In this document: piece by piece, positions 48,201-61,300 of the stretch
Position numbering within the stretch: position 1 is the stretch's first letter
Layout of the letters: every line of letters starts with the position of its first letter
NCBI GenBank assembly: GCA_964036155.1
Contig: OZ038423.1
Coordinates: forward strand, 55,939,249 to 56,003,248
Direction of reading: 5' to 3'
Source of the DNA: Diploscapter coronatus
Lineage: Eukaryota > Nematoda > Chromadorea > Rhabditida > Rhabditidae
Length of the DNA stretch: 64,000 nucleotides
Notes under the pieces: generated by a model
The model's input: the letters and a program-made list of their open reading frames with translations, nothing else
Databases searched by the model: none
Told to the model about the DNA's origin: nothing
Translations under genes and position numbers: made by a program

Positions 48201-48655
48201 ATGGTGCAACTTCTGAAAAGTATCTTGGCTTCTTCTGGAACAAGTTCCATCTATCTTTCAAAGTTCTGAAACAGCTCTATATATATTTTTTAGAGATTCT
48301 GAAGCTTTCTTATTTCTTAAAGTTCGAGAAGAAAATAGACTTTAAGTTCTATAAAGACGACGAAATTTTCTTTAAAATTCTAAAAAATATATATGTATAA
48401 CCTCTTATTGAGCGCGACCCTGCAGAGTGGACAGGCGTTTGACTGCCTGAACGAGTCTTCGAGGCACATCTTGCAGAACGCGTGGTTGCAGTTCGTCAGC
48501 ACGGGGGCGTTCAGGGTCGAGTGGCTGAAAAATGAATGTTGGAATTTTTTGTAAATTTTCAAAGTCGCCCACCAAAGCGGACATTTGAGTTGCGCCTGCA
48601 TCTCGCCGAGCACCACGTCGATCTCTTCGCCCACCTGCTTCAAGTCTACCGACAT
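45300..48655 (-). CDS. brc-1: BRCA1 orthologue, RING E3 ubiquitin ligase with BRCT repeats
   Basis: DNA-damage response E3 ligase that works as a heterodimer with BARD1 (BRD-1) in recombination repair. Thirteen exons in frame: 48655-48573, 48524-48402, 48212-48074, 48000-47911, 47794-47610, 47467-47158, 47089-46975, 46800-46703, 46421-46352, 46226-46129, 46018-45872, 45744-45649, 45371-45300; 541 residues, slightly shorter than C. elegans BRC-1. The RING ligands are C25, C28, C40, H42, C45, C48, C59 and C62. NKRSCTISTQLEAAVKAYLQL after the RING matches the helix used to pair with BARD1. A Ser/Pro/Lys-rich linker (about 145-290) leads to two BRCT repeats (about 291-385 and 405-515; GWIRRLADESPGIF, VGAEFVLASIARYEL). 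A possible 5' UTR exon starts at 48820 after TTTTCAG. The next gene is acetyl-CoA synthetase, as in C. elegans. Confidence 0.92.
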
Positions 48656-49400
48656 CTCTGAAGTCTTCAAAAACTTTCCAATTTTGTTCCCGCTTTTCTA
48701 GTTTTGTTCCCCAATATGCTTGATATTCCCAGTTTTCGACCGACCTATCACAGTTCTGTCCCCGCAGTTTTACTTCCAATTCGTCTTCCTCTCATCAATT
48801 TGTTCGGCCAACTGATGCCTCTGAAAATCAATAAATCAGTAACCAATCAATCGATATAAATCTCGAAAAATACCAAAAAATCGGGGAAATGAGCGGATTT
48901 TGCGACTTTTCAAAGTGTTTATGTTTGCCGCGCTATTTCTCGCCCCTTTCTTTTCTTGCTTTCTCTGTTCTCTCTGTTGGGCGGGGTGTCTTTTCGTCTT
49001 CTCTCATTTTCCATTCGATTCATTTCTGCTTCCCAGAGTGCGGTGCGCTGGCCGCATTTTTCCCCTTTCCCTCCCACTTTTTCTTTTCCCTCCCATTCCT
49101 CTTCCCTTCTTTTTATCCGCTCTCTCTCTCTCGAATTCTAACGCTATTTCGTTCGAGCTTCCTCTTTTCCCTCAAGCAGAGCTGTTTTCGAAATAGACCG
49201 CAAGACGAGGAGAGCGGAAAAGACAAGCAACTTGTGAAAAATTCTGTTACGGCAATGCAAAAAGCGGGAAGAAGCTCTGCCTTTATCCAACCACTTGCGT
49301 AAATTCAATATTCGTCTTTTTTTAGAGTTGTTTTTAAAGTTTTTTTAATTCGGATTTTTAGTAATACGACTTTCTGCGACTTGAAAAGCCCCGGCAAACG
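48656..49400. promoter_or_regulatory. shared head-to-head upstream region, brc-1 and acetyl-CoA synthetase
   Basis: Only about 745 bases separate the two start codons, so both promoters must be here. The plus strand is very pyrimidine-rich at 48930-49170 (including a CT run near 49118-49133). A TTTTCAG at about 48821 on the minus strand could accept a spliced leader or mark a non-coding exon for brc-1. No gene is seen despite overlapping frames of 60-137 codons in the pyrimidine tract. Confidence 0.55.
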
Positions 49401-52400
49401 ATGTCTGACGTCCATGTCAAGTTTGATTTGGCCTCTACTTCGGATGATCAGGTGAATTTGAAATAATAAATCGAGAAAACAATGATAAAGAATGTTCAAC
49501 TATGGGGTTCATCTTTGAAAAAATAAGCTTTCCTTTTACAAATTAAGTGAATTGTTATTTACAAAACAAATTAAAATCGGAAAACACCGTATCAAAACAG
49601 TTTTCATCAATTAAGTTTTCAACCAGAAATCGAAAAACGTCACTCACTTTGAAAGAAATTTTTTAAATTGGGTTAAGTTTCTATCTCCCCAAAAATTCTA
49701 AAAATCGAAAAACATCGCTCAATTTGCCCTACTCCCCTTTTATCATGTTGGCATTTCCCCTGTTCGAAATAAACTTTCTGACAATAACTCGTTCACTGTT
49801 CAGTGCAAATTACGTTTTTCCCGTTCCAGCGACAAAATATCATTTTTACAGTATGATGTAGAGAGTGGGCTGTTCGCTCATGGCGAATGTGGTGTGAACT
49901 CTTAATGCGCAGACAAAAACGATAAAAAAGCATCGCAACAAGACCGTTCTGACAGCTGCGATCATGGGCCCAAGAAAAGTTACCGAAGAAAAATCCGAGG
50001 CTCTAAAATCAGCCTTCGGACTCCCTTATCTCATTTTACCCTTTTATCGCACAACGATCATCGCTCACTGTTCTTCAAGGGCTCCAAAAACAATCACTCC
50101 ATTCCTTATCGTCGAAAATTCATCAGCCTTCTAGTCGTTAGGACTCAAAGAACGACGACTTTCACGCGCTATTTTCCGACTGTCTCAGAATTGGCCGATG
50201 AGAGCCATGCCCATAGGTGGAGTGATGTTGTACATTTTTTCGATTTTTGAAAACACAAGATACTCAAAATACTCTAGTTTCAAGAAAGTAAACTTTCATC
50301 TTTTATGAATTGGTATACTGTAAGCTGAAAAATTATTTTTAATCTTTCTATGAAATAACATACTATGAGACATGAAAATGTCGTTAAACTTCTTATTTTA
50401 TCATTTTCTCAGAATTTTTAGAAATAATAAATCGGAATTTTGAGGTTTTCCTGCCTCCCGCCCCTCTGCTAGCCGGCGCGCATGTGTCGGGTCTGCCCTC
50501 GTACCAGGAAATCTACAGCAAGTCCATCAATGACCCCGATGCTTTCTGGCGAAGTGTTGCGGCCGAGCTCCATTTTGAGAAAGTTTCCAACAAGGTTTGA
50601 AGAATTTATTTTAAAAATAGGAACATTCTCATTAATGTGAAATTTTCGAGAAAAATTACGAAAAAGATTGAATTTTAGGGCCTGGAGTACAACTTCGACA
50701 TGCGGAAGGGCGACATTTTCTGCCGCTTCATGGACGGCTCGACCACGAACATCGCCTACAATTGCCTCGAGAGGAACATCCAGAAAGGACTGGGGGATAA
50801 GGTTCGAAATTTTTGAAAAGGAGTTTCGTAAAAGATAAAAAATGACATTATAACATGTTGGAATTTAAAAATCGCAAAATAAACATTACGAAAATTACGG
50901 GCGAATTTCTAGTCTCTTGCAAAACTTGTTCCTAGAGCTGCTCAAATTCCAGGGAAGTTATAAAATAGATACATTTTCAGGTCGCCTACCTCTGGGAAGG
51001 CAACGAGCCCTCGGATTCTTACCGAGTTACCTATCAAGTGAGGTTCATAATCCATAAATCCTGAGATTAAAAATGGAAAAAAAATCAATAACTTTATAGA
51101 AGAGTCGATGTTGGAAAGGAAGAAAATGAAATTAAGTAAAGCGATATAATAGTTGATTCTAGGAACTACGGGACAAAGTGGCCAATTTCTCCGCGGTGCT
51201 CCGCGCCCATGGTGTGAAGCGTGGCGACGTGGTTGCCCTGTACCTGCCGATGGTCATTGAATTGGCCGTCGCGATGCTCGCCTGTGCGAGAATTGGCGCA
51301 ATGCACTCCGTCGTCTTCGCGGGATTCTCAGCTGAATCGTTGGCCACGAGGATTGTCGATGCAAAGTGGGTCGAAAGAGCTATATTTTTTAAAAATTGAT
51401 TTTCTACAAAAATGTTATTTCTCAAAAATTTTCTCTACAATTATTAGGGATTTTATTTTTTAAAATGAAAAATTGAAATTTTCAGTTGCAAAGTCCTGGT
51501 GACGGCAGACGGCTTTTTCCGTGGCTCGAAAACGATCAACTTGAAGAAAATCGCCGATAAAGCGGTCACGTTGTCTTCCACAGATGGCGTCGAAGTGACT
51601 TCAGTGATTTTGCTCGAACATCTCAAAAGGGTCACCGTCCCACAAGGAGCTGTCTTGCCAAAGGTAAGATTTTTTGGGGACAAACATTTTTTATCGAAAA
51701 AAATAGAAAATTTGAAGAAGATTGTTTTTAAGAAAAAATCCGACGAAAAAGAGTTTTAAAAGAACATACTTTGAAAGATGTTCGATTTTTTTTTTAATTT
51801 AAGAAATTTTTGAAGAGACTTTCTAAAGAAATAAAAAATTCAGAAAGAGCCCTTGACTGATAAAGACTTCCTCTACGAGACGGAAATGCAGAAGCACGCA
51901 GACAAGGAGAGCCCTGTTGAATGGATGCAGGCCGAAGACCCTCTCTTCCTCCTCTACACCTCGTGAGTCAAATTTGGCAATCCCTGAGAGACTAAAGCGC
52001 CGAAGAAACGGCGAAGTTCTGCATAATATCAAAAATGCTGCCTTTTGTTGAATATGTATGCTTAGATGTTTTTTTTTATCAAATCCTTTGGGATTTGAAA
52101 CTGTTAAAGAAAACTTTGCATAAATATAGAATATCTTTCGATTTTTAGGAAATCCCAGGCTTTTACATGTAATTCCTTTGAGAATTGAAAATGTTGAAGA
52201 AACAGCAAAGTTCTGCATAAAACATGCTGAAATCTTGAAAATCGCAGACTTCTTGAATGTTCAAAGACCCAGGCGGATTTTATGAAATTCATAAAAAATC
52301 TAGTTTTGAACATCCTCGGAAAAATCTCGAATTCCCAAATGCCGGTCGATTTTTATGAAATTTTAAAGGAACGGAATGCCAAAACAAAAGATCAAACTCT

Positions 52401-55344
52401 ATTAGAAAATGCGGGAAAATAAAACATTTATCCTCGAGAAAAATAGGAAATCCGGAAAGAAAATAACTGCCTGGGATTCTGAGACTTGGATTTGATTGCC
52501 AGAGCATTCTCTTTGAAGACGAGATAATGACCCTGCCGTTTGATGGGAGAATATATGATCAGGCTTTCTTTAGAAAAAAAAACATCATTCACCAAGACAT
52601 TCGGAAAGTTCCCTAGCTCCATAAAAATAAAAAAAAGCTAAATTTCTGGATCATTGTAAAATTCATTAATTTTCCAAGTGGGGGCAAACAGTACGGAAAC
52701 GGAAAACTTATTGTAAACAAATTTAGAGTTCTTCTTTCATTTCTTCTTAAAAATATAAATTTTACACAATTTGAAATATTTATTCATAAAAATCATACTT
52801 CTAAAATTTCAAATGCTTACCCTTCCTAAAAACAATTCAGAGGCTCTACCGGCAAACCGAAGGGCATACAGCACACCACTGCCGGCTACATGGTCTATGC
52901 GTATATGACGATGAAGTGCAGCTTCGATGCGAAGCCCGATGACGTTTACTGGTGCACGGCAGATTGCGGATGGATTACTGGTGGGGTTTTCTGGAAGTGA
53001 AAAACTGGATCAAATTACTCGCCTCTGAATTCTATTTCGTTATTTATGAAGGAAAAATTTAATTCAATTTTTGAATAAAGAATCATTAGCCTCATTTCTA
53101 AAGAAAATGGTAGAAAATTAAAAATAAGCTGCAGGTCACTCCTACCTGCTATACGGCCCTCTGATGAACGGCCTAACAGGCGTCTGGTTCGAAGGAGTTC
53201 CTCTTCACCCCAGCCCGTCCAGGTAAGATAATTCAAAAGTTCTAGAGTTAAATTTCACTCGGTGCTTAAAAATATGAACTTCTCAGAATATGGAACATCG
53301 TCGACAATTACAAGGTCAACAAGTTGTACACCTCGCCCACCGCAGTCCGTGCTCTCTCCGCACTGGGCGATAAATGGGTCAAAGAGTGGGTTTTTTAAAA
53401 GTGTTTTAAAAGGGAATTTCTACAGAAATTCATTGATCGCTCTTTTTTGGTCCATATACGGTCATTTTTTGCTATCAAGCCTCAATAAATCCTCGAGAAC
53501 ATTTCAACAGAAAATCTTCAAGATCATTCTTGATAATGCAGGAAAAATGATATTTTTCAGAACTTCACGTTCCTCGTTACAACTGATCGGCACAGTTGGG
53601 GAGCCGATCAATCCGGCCGCGTGGCTCTGGCTGCACAAAGTGGTGGGGGAGAAGAATTGTGCCATCGTGGACACCTATTGGCAGACCGAGACCGGAGGAC
53701 ACATGATCACTCCGCTGGTATTCAATTAAAGTTCAATTTTATTCCTTAAACTTGAAAATTAGATTTTGAAGGGAATATTTGCCAGTTTCCCAGAAATAAG
53801 ACTTTAATGAATTTTTGGCAAATTGAAAAATTTGAATAGAGTTGAAGAAAAATCGGTTGTACTTTCCAAAACGGACTCTTTGAAATGGTCCTAATTATAG
53901 AGTTAAAAGTTGATTTTGAAAAAAAAATAGTGAAAGTAGAAATTCCGAAAATTACGTTTTGGGTTTTTGTAATTTATGGAAAAATTCCAGCCAGGCGCCA
54001 CCCCGACCAAGCCCGGCTCGGCTACGTTCCCCTTCTTCGGAGTGAATCCCGTGTTGCTCGACGCCGAGGGCCGTCAGATCGAAGGGCCGGGCGAGGGCAA
54101 TTTGTGCTTCGATCGCGCTTGGCCCGGCATGCTGCGAGGCGTTTATGGTGATAAGGAAAGGTACGGCGGGATTTGAAATTCAAAAAAATTTAAATCATTT
54201 TCGAAAATTCGAAGAAATGGATAAAATAATTGAAATCTAAAGGATGAATTACAAAGGAGTTTGTCAGAGATAATAAATTTAGACCAAATTAAACCTAAGA
54301 TAATCAGATACTAAAAGAATGAAAAGGTGAAATGGAAAAGTAACTAGAAGGAATAAAATTCAAGCTAATTTATCGCTGATAAAGGATTAAACTAAATTTA
54401 GAATAAAAATGAAAATTTTCAGATTCGTGAAGACCTACTTCGCCCCATTCAAGGGCTACTACTGCACTGGGGACGGTGCTCGACGAGACGAGGACGGCTA
54501 TCTGTGGATCACGGGCAGAGTCGACGATCTGATGAACGTCTCCGGGCATTTGCTCTCCACTGCCGAAATCGAAAGTGCCTTGGTTGCGCATGCCAATGTA
54601 AGCAATTATTTTTTTTGGAAAAAATAAAGGTAGAAACACAATTTGAGGAAGAAATTCGAATTTTTGAAATGAAAACGATGATAAATTTGGAAAAAGCAGA
54701 AATTCTGGAATAAATATCAAATTTCTGAAAAAATGATGTAATTTTTGGAATGAAAATAGTACATTCTGAAGATAAAATCATGATTTTGAAAAGCGAATTT
54801 TTAAACAAACGAGTTGTGTTGAAATAAAAGAAAAGTACAAGGAATTAAATTACAAATCAAGGTGGCCGAAGCAGCAGTGGTCGCCGCGCCCCACGACATC
54901 AAGGGCTCGTTCCCCTACGCGTTCGTCACGCTGAATGTCGGCGAAAAACTCGACGCAAAGTTGATCGGAGAACTCAAGCAGCTGGTTCGCGATAAGATAG
55001 GCGCCTTGGCTGTGCCTGATGTCATCCAGGAAGCGCCCGGACTGCCTAAGACTAGATCTGGAAAGGTGAGGAGGAAAAATATACAGCATAAAATAGCGAA
55101 TCTTGAAAGAAATTCTGAAAAATGTAGGATTAGTTTTGGAAAGGTGAGAATGAAATTTTGAGATATCGACATTTTCTAAAGAATTGAATTTAAAAAGAAA
55201 AAACAACATTTTAATTTTTAGGTGACTCGCAGAATCCTGCGCAAAATCGCGGAAGGCTGTGACACGGGGCTGGGCGACGTGACGACGCTCGTTGACGAAT
55301 CCATCATTTCCGAGCTCGTCAATGGCAGAAATCGTCTCGGATAA
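49401..55344 (+). CDS. acs-19: acetyl-CoA synthetase (AMP-forming), ACSS2 type
   Basis: Makes acetyl-CoA from acetate, ATP and CoA in cytosol and nucleus. Fifteen exons in frame: 49401-49451, 50445-50594, 50679-50801, 50981-51037, 51163-51365, 51486-51663, 51844-51962, 52841-52980, 53135-53222, 53287-53385, 53561-53717, 53991-54160, 54423-54597, 54862-55065, 55222-55344; 678 residues, close to the family norm. Motifs: ATP loop [11 protein letters not shown] (292-302), TVGEPINP (414-421), [31 protein letters not shown], and the C-terminal PKTRSGK with catalytic, acetylation-regulated Lys638. The least certain joint is exon 1 to 2: only the weak acceptor TTTTGAG before VFLPPAPLL keeps frame, so exon 1 may differ. 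C. elegans acs-19 lies beside brc-1, as here. Confidence 0.93.
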
Positions 55345-55788
55345 ATTCAGCGAAAAATTCGAGAAACTCAAAAAATCAGCTCTCTAAAATCCGTCAATTT
55401 TAGACTTCAATTATTTGAATTTTGCAAATGAACTCGAAAAATCGTGTACAACTTAGTTTTCTGAATAATTCATCAAGAAAACTACTAGTCTGTAGAATTC
55501 ACCAACTTTTTACTAATCAAAAATTTGTACGATTTTTCTTGGTGAATTATACAAAAAATCGCACAATCCACTGTCTTTATCTCAACTTACCCTAACATTT
55601 ATTCTCGTTTTTGGGAAAGCCCACCTTTTTCTTCCCTAGCAATACTGTTTTAGCGCCAAAAGTTGAAGAAATCTTTAAAAGTCTCATTTTATTTTTTGTT
55701 TAGATCTTCTTGTAAATTTCTGATCTTCTAATTTGTAAATTTCGCTAGTCATTCCTTTTAAAGAAATGTCGTGTTGTGTCAATTTTCT

Positions 55789-55909
55789 GGCAATTACTAA
55801 ATGACGGAGTGCTAAAGTTAAAGATAGGCGAGAGGACGAAATTTGAAAGAGATATTGTGGAAAAGCCGCACTCCGCCATAACGGAGTCTCCTCCATTTAG
55901 TAATTGGCC
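55789..55909. repeat. inverted repeat with ATTACTAAATG ends
   Basis: GGCAATTACTAAATGACGGA (from 55789) is matched in reverse by TCCATTTAGTAATTGGCC (55893-55909), and GGAGTGC by GCACTCC (55868-55874). It lies about 450 bases past the acetyl-CoA synthetase stop codon, so it may be in its 3' UTR. It looks like a small non-autonomous transposon. Confidence 0.65.
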
Positions 55910-56294
55910 TATTTTATCCTTGTAAAATTCACATGTCATTATGGAATCAGCTGCACCAGATATATTTATTTGATTGGATATTGTTGAATAAAGTCAATTA
56001 GAAGTTAGAATTTAGGCTAATTTCGGGAGATACTCGGTTTGTTAGTTGTAGTGAAATATCACTTGTTCTGAGGTGTTTGATTTTAGTGTATTTGAATTTT
56101 AGATGTTAAGAATTCGACTCGATCTCGTACTTCAAAGAAGCAACAACAAAGGATAATTCAGACCTGAAATTCAAAACTCAAGGCTGGGTGAAAAATGAGA
56201 ATTGAAATTCCAAAAGCTCTTCAAAAAACTAAAGAAAGATAGGCGTGCGAAATTTTACTTTCAAAAATTCAGTATTTCATACTCGGGGATTAAC

Positions 56295-58317
56295 CTTTAA
56301 GAGTGAATGTCAGCAAAAACCAAAGTCTTAGCAAAGGGGGTGTTTCCAACCGTCCGTCGACTTGGCTGATTTTCACATGTCTTGTTCAGTTTTTCACGCT
56401 GATTCTCATGGTGCTATTTGTTTTTCATGAAAATGATCGTATGTAGGATTACGGTAGCTTAAAGTTTTGACAGATCCGACCTCGGAAAAAAATTCATAAC
56501 TTTCTTATTTGTGGACTAAATCGAACGAGGTTTTCAGCATTGAATAGCCCATGAAAAACTCTACAAATAATGTAGCTACGACCACCTGCTGCGATCAACA
56601 GCTTCCCGCCAAAAAATTAATTTCCGAAAAAGTGACCCTGGCTGACTGCAGTTTTTAATTTTTTTACCCAAACTAGAGTCCGATACCCAAGCTGGAAATT
56701 GGCTTATTTTATAGAGAATTAAATTTTACATTTGAATATGTAAAAATTTTCAAAAAAAAGGGTATTCGAAACCACGAAAAATGCGTCTGAACGCGTAAAA
56801 TCGGGTGATTATTGCATAGTGTCAACTTTGACACACCATAACTTTCTTATTTCTGAACCAAATTGAATGATTATTTTTTGTTTTATAGATCTCGGTGAGG
56901 AGAATATGGCAAAAATAAAAAGAAAATTTTTAGAAATTAATTTTGGCGGGAATAAATTATCCGAAGTTACACTATATACCCGTACTGTGTTTACGCGTAA
57001 ATGACGTTGGAAAAATTCTTCCTTTTAGTATGTTGTGTAGATTGACATGGTGAACAACTTTCGTTCCAAGACTTACCTCGGATTCATTATCGTTAGAGCT
57101 CCAGAATTTTTTGAAGTGCGACGGCTAAATTCAGCATAATGCCTTTATAATACAAATTTTCAAAAATTCATATCTCCCTGTGTGTGCACATTCTAGAATA
57201 GGTTCTGGAACAAAAGTTGATCAACTTGAAGAGCTCTACAAGATTCTATTAAAAACTCCAACGTTAACTCAAATTACATTTGTAAACACAGTACGGGTAT
57301 ATAGTGTAACTTCGGGCAATTTTTTCCCATTAAAATTAATTTCTAAAAATTTTCTTTATATTTTTACCATATTCTCCTCGACAAGATCTGCAAAATAAAA
57401 AAATAATCATTCAATTTGGTTCAGAAATAAGAAAGTTATGGTGTGTCAAAGTTGACACTATGCAATAATCACCCGATTTTACTCGTTCAGACGCATTTTT
57501 CGTGGTTTCGAATACCCTTTTTTTTGAAAATTTTTACATATTCAAATGTAAAATTTAATTCTCTACAAAATAAGCCAATTTCCAGCTTGGGTATCGGACC
57601 CTAATTTGGGTAAAAAATTGAAAAACTGAGACGAGGTAGGATCACATTTTCGATATTTTTTTCGAACTTTTAAATTTTGGCGGGAAGTTGTTGATCGTAG
57701 CAGGTGGTTGTAGTTACATTATTTGTAGAGTTTTTCGTGGGCTATTCAATACTAAAAACCTCGTTCGATTTGGTCCACAAATAAGAGGGTTATAGGGGAT
57801 CAAATTTTGACATCCAATATAAGAATTCACTGGTTTTACGCATTTTTCGTGGTTTCGAATACCCTTTTTTCAAAAATTTTTACATATTCAAATGCAGAAT
57901 TAAATTCTCTACAAAATAAGCCAATTTCCAGCTTGGGTATCGGACTCTAGTTTGGGTAAAAAAATTAAAAACTGCAGTCAGCCAGGGTCGAATTTTCAGA
58001 AATGAGTTTTTTGGCGGGAAGTTATTGATGATAGCAGGTGGTCGTAGTTACATTATTTGTAGAGTTTTTCATGGGCTATTCAATGCTGAAAACCTCGTTC
58101 GATTTAGTCCACAAATAAGAAAGTTATGAATTTTTTTCCGAGGTCGGATCTGTCAAAACTTTAAGCTACCGTAATCCTACATACGATAATTTTTATGAAA
58201 AACGGATAGCACCACAAGAATCAGCGTAAAAAACTGAACAATATATGTGAAAATCAGCCAAATCGACGGACCCCTGGAAACACCGACTTTGGTCCTTACT
58301 GACATTTACTCTTAAAG
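56295..58317. mobile_element. 2-kb foldback (palindromic) element, no coding capacity
   Basis: The left arm (56295 to about 57005) and right arm (about 57275 to 58317) are reverse complements over nearly their whole length. Both start from CTTTAAGAGT at the outer ends and pass through shared landmarks: CATGGGCTATTCAATGCTGA, GGTATTCGAAACCACG and CCCGTACTGTGTTTAC, each found inverted in the other arm. The right arm is about 340 bases longer because it carries an extra copy of one internal unit: GCTTGGGTATCGGA occurs at about 57589 and 57934, and CGTGGTTTCGAATACCC at about 57500 and 57846. Even the central 270 bases show residual complementarity. Frames of at most 72 codons occur. It resembles foldback-type DNA transposons or a very large MITE. 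Confidence 0.85.
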
Positions 58318-61300
58318 TCAAGGTACGCCAATTTTTCTCTTAAAAAGATACTAAAATTGGACGGGAAAGTTTTCTCTATACTGATGGTCTCTCTTTTGAA
58401 TTCTCTACTTCGATCCTTTATCTGCTCGGGTCCGTTTAGTTTTCGTTTCCAACTTTTTTGGTTTAATTAGGTCATTCTGCTCGTATTTCTTCGAAATATC
58501 TCCCAGAATCCCTCTGAATTTTTGGATTTCGAATCGCGTTTCTGCCAATTTTGGATATTCCCATTTTTGATAGCTTCATTTGTTGCGAGATAACAAACGA
58601 CTCCGGTAATTTATCTGAAATTCCCAGAATTTTGCTATTTTATGACATCATTTTGAGAATAGATATGGGAACGAGTTTATTTTGACAGATTTTTAGAAAG
58701 ATAACGAAATTTAGGTCTTAAGTGGACTTTAAGCTTTCCTCTTCAACAAACTCAGACATTTTAAAAACGAACTATTGTTGTTAATGAAAAATCGAATTTC
58801 CAGGAAATTCGATCTTTTCTTTGAACAGTTCTATTTGAAATCAGACTCTTTGAGTTAATTGGTTTTCTCGGGACTTAGATATTTTCCAACCTAGACTTTG
58901 ATTTTTATGAAGTTCTTCTGGAAGTGAATAATGCGAAGGAATGAAGATCTGCCTTCCTTTCTTGCGCTGCTTCTGTCTTGTGCAGCTCTCCTGCAGGGGC
59001 CCTCAGCTAATTGCATTCCGCACCACCTTTCTGACTCCCTCGCCTATCCCTTTCCTTATTTTCCTCTCATTCCATCTCCATCCATCCTTTATTTTCCCTG
59101 CTTCTCTTTCTTTTTTACTCTTCTCGTTTCAAACATATTCCAAGTCCCGAATATCATTATAATCCTTTTCTTTTTTCCGTAACTTTTCGATAAGTTTCGA
59201 AAATTTTGGGTTCAAACTTCATGAACTCTAAAACTCGAACTTCTCTGTAGAATTTCGCTTATCTTTTCAAAAATGGAAGAAACATGAATTCGAAAAAGGT
59301 GTTTATTGAATTTTGGTCCGGTTTTACAAAAATAGGAAAAAATTATTTTTCCGATGGAGATAGTTCTAGTTCATTTCAATTTGTTTTTGGACGATTGGTT
59401 CCGTTCTTTCTTTTCTTCTTCGTACCTCCAAAAGGGGTATTTGTTATTCCGTTCAGTGCCTCATTATGTTGTGTCGATGTATGGTTGGTCTTTCACGGGG
59501 TTTTTTATCCGAGCGTAATTCTAGAATCGAGCTTCCTTTTCTATGATCATGTCCTAGATTTAGTCATACCTTCCCCTCATTTTTATTCTAATAGCTTCGT
59601 TTTTTCAAGAAAATGATGCCAAACTTAGTCATGCATATTCCTTTTTTCTCAAATTTTTTTTTCCATATTTGCCCTGTCTATTCTAACATCTCACTTCCTC
59701 TAGATTAGGTTTCATTAGACAGACTATACTTGAAATTTTTTTTCCAAAATTGAGCCTACTCCACAATTTGATATTTGAATTTTCGTGAGCTGCATTTTAA
59801 TTATGCCGAATTCCTGCAGCTTATTTCATTTGTGTGATTAAAGATCGACCGTGAAACGGTTTTGATATGGTACGCAATACCTGAATAAAAAATCTAGGTT
59901 GCTTTTTCTTTATGTGGTTAAGAATAGGGTATAAAACGGTCATGATACGGCATACCTAATTCGGATAAAAAATTAGTTTGCTCTAATTCTTTGAAGCAGT
60001 AAATCCGGGATCCTCCTTTATTCCTTTGTTCTTTCTTCTTTGGCAAAGATGTGTTTCGATTTTCGCCGTGCGCATTTTCCCTGCACAACTTCTCGCGTCA
60101 CTCGAAAACGGAAAACGTGAAAAATCGAATTAAATCCGTCGCGGCTCGCCTTTGTGCTGTTTCGAAACGCATGTGAAGTTCGATGACCATGATTTTACAA
60201 ACTTAAAAAAAATGAATTTCGGAGTCAAAGTCGAAATTTTGTCACTTCAAATTATTTCTATTTTATCTTTATGGCGATTTTCTACTTCTAGAACTTTAAT
60301 GATATTGAATTTGGGTTTAGGAGAAAACGTTTGCAAGCCAACTTAATTTTGTCACCTCCTGAACACCTTAATTTCAATTTGTAGTTTATACTTTATCTTT
60401 AGAGTTTTCGAGTTTTGGTTCAGTTTTTCCACTTCAAAATCTGAAATTTGTTTTGAACTTGAATTTCCCTAATTCCTGGAATAGCTTTTCATCTGTCACA
60501 TTGGCGCAGCCCCTTACTCGTTCATTCATTTAAAACCAGATCGACCCTTGGACTGACTTACTTCTTTCTTCATTCTGCTCTGGCTCTATCCCCTATCTCG
60601 TATCTCTGCTGCACCGCATTTCTCCCATTCCCATAACTTGTCTTTATGGCTTTGTACACTGAGCTTTCCTTCCTCTGCGCATTTTCGAAGAAGGCCGTTT
60701 CACTCCTATAATTCTTATAATTAGAAATTTCCCCCGTCGTTATCTGATATGATATCATAGCGCTTCGTCCCGTGATAAGGGTGATAAGCTAAATCAACTC
60801 TCTCCTCTCCTCACTCTTTGTGAAATGTAGAAATTATGACGGCTAGTTTGCAAATGCGCGCTCTAGATGAAACGGAAAGCTGCCTGGTGTAAATGAGGAG
60901 CCGACGAAAAGAATAAAATAGTTGAGTAATGCCGACGAGAGACATGGATAGGCTAGAGAGGCAAGGACAGAAAGGAGTTGAGAATTAGTCTTAGCTCCCT
61001 CCCATCCATCTCCTCTCTTAGAAGAACCGAGTTGAGTTGATACATGCAGTTCGGTTTCGAGATAAGACCAACTGTTTTCGAGCTGAGATTTTCACCGTCT
61101 GAATTCTCCTCATTTTCCACACTCTCTGACAATATCTCAACCTCTCTTTATACCCACAGGCCATTTCTACGTAAATCAATATCGTCTTACCTTCGGCGCA
61201 CGGCACCCCGTGGCGGATTTTTTTCTGTAACTTTCAAAAATTGTCAAAACTAATTCTTTCAGCGTCAGCGAGAAAACTTGTATTGAAATAGGGGTTTTAT

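Noticed and set aside
48405..48779. 124-codon ORF antisense-frame partner over the brc-1 RING exons
   Set aside because: It is an out-of-frame shadow of the real RING exons and crosses their splice sites.
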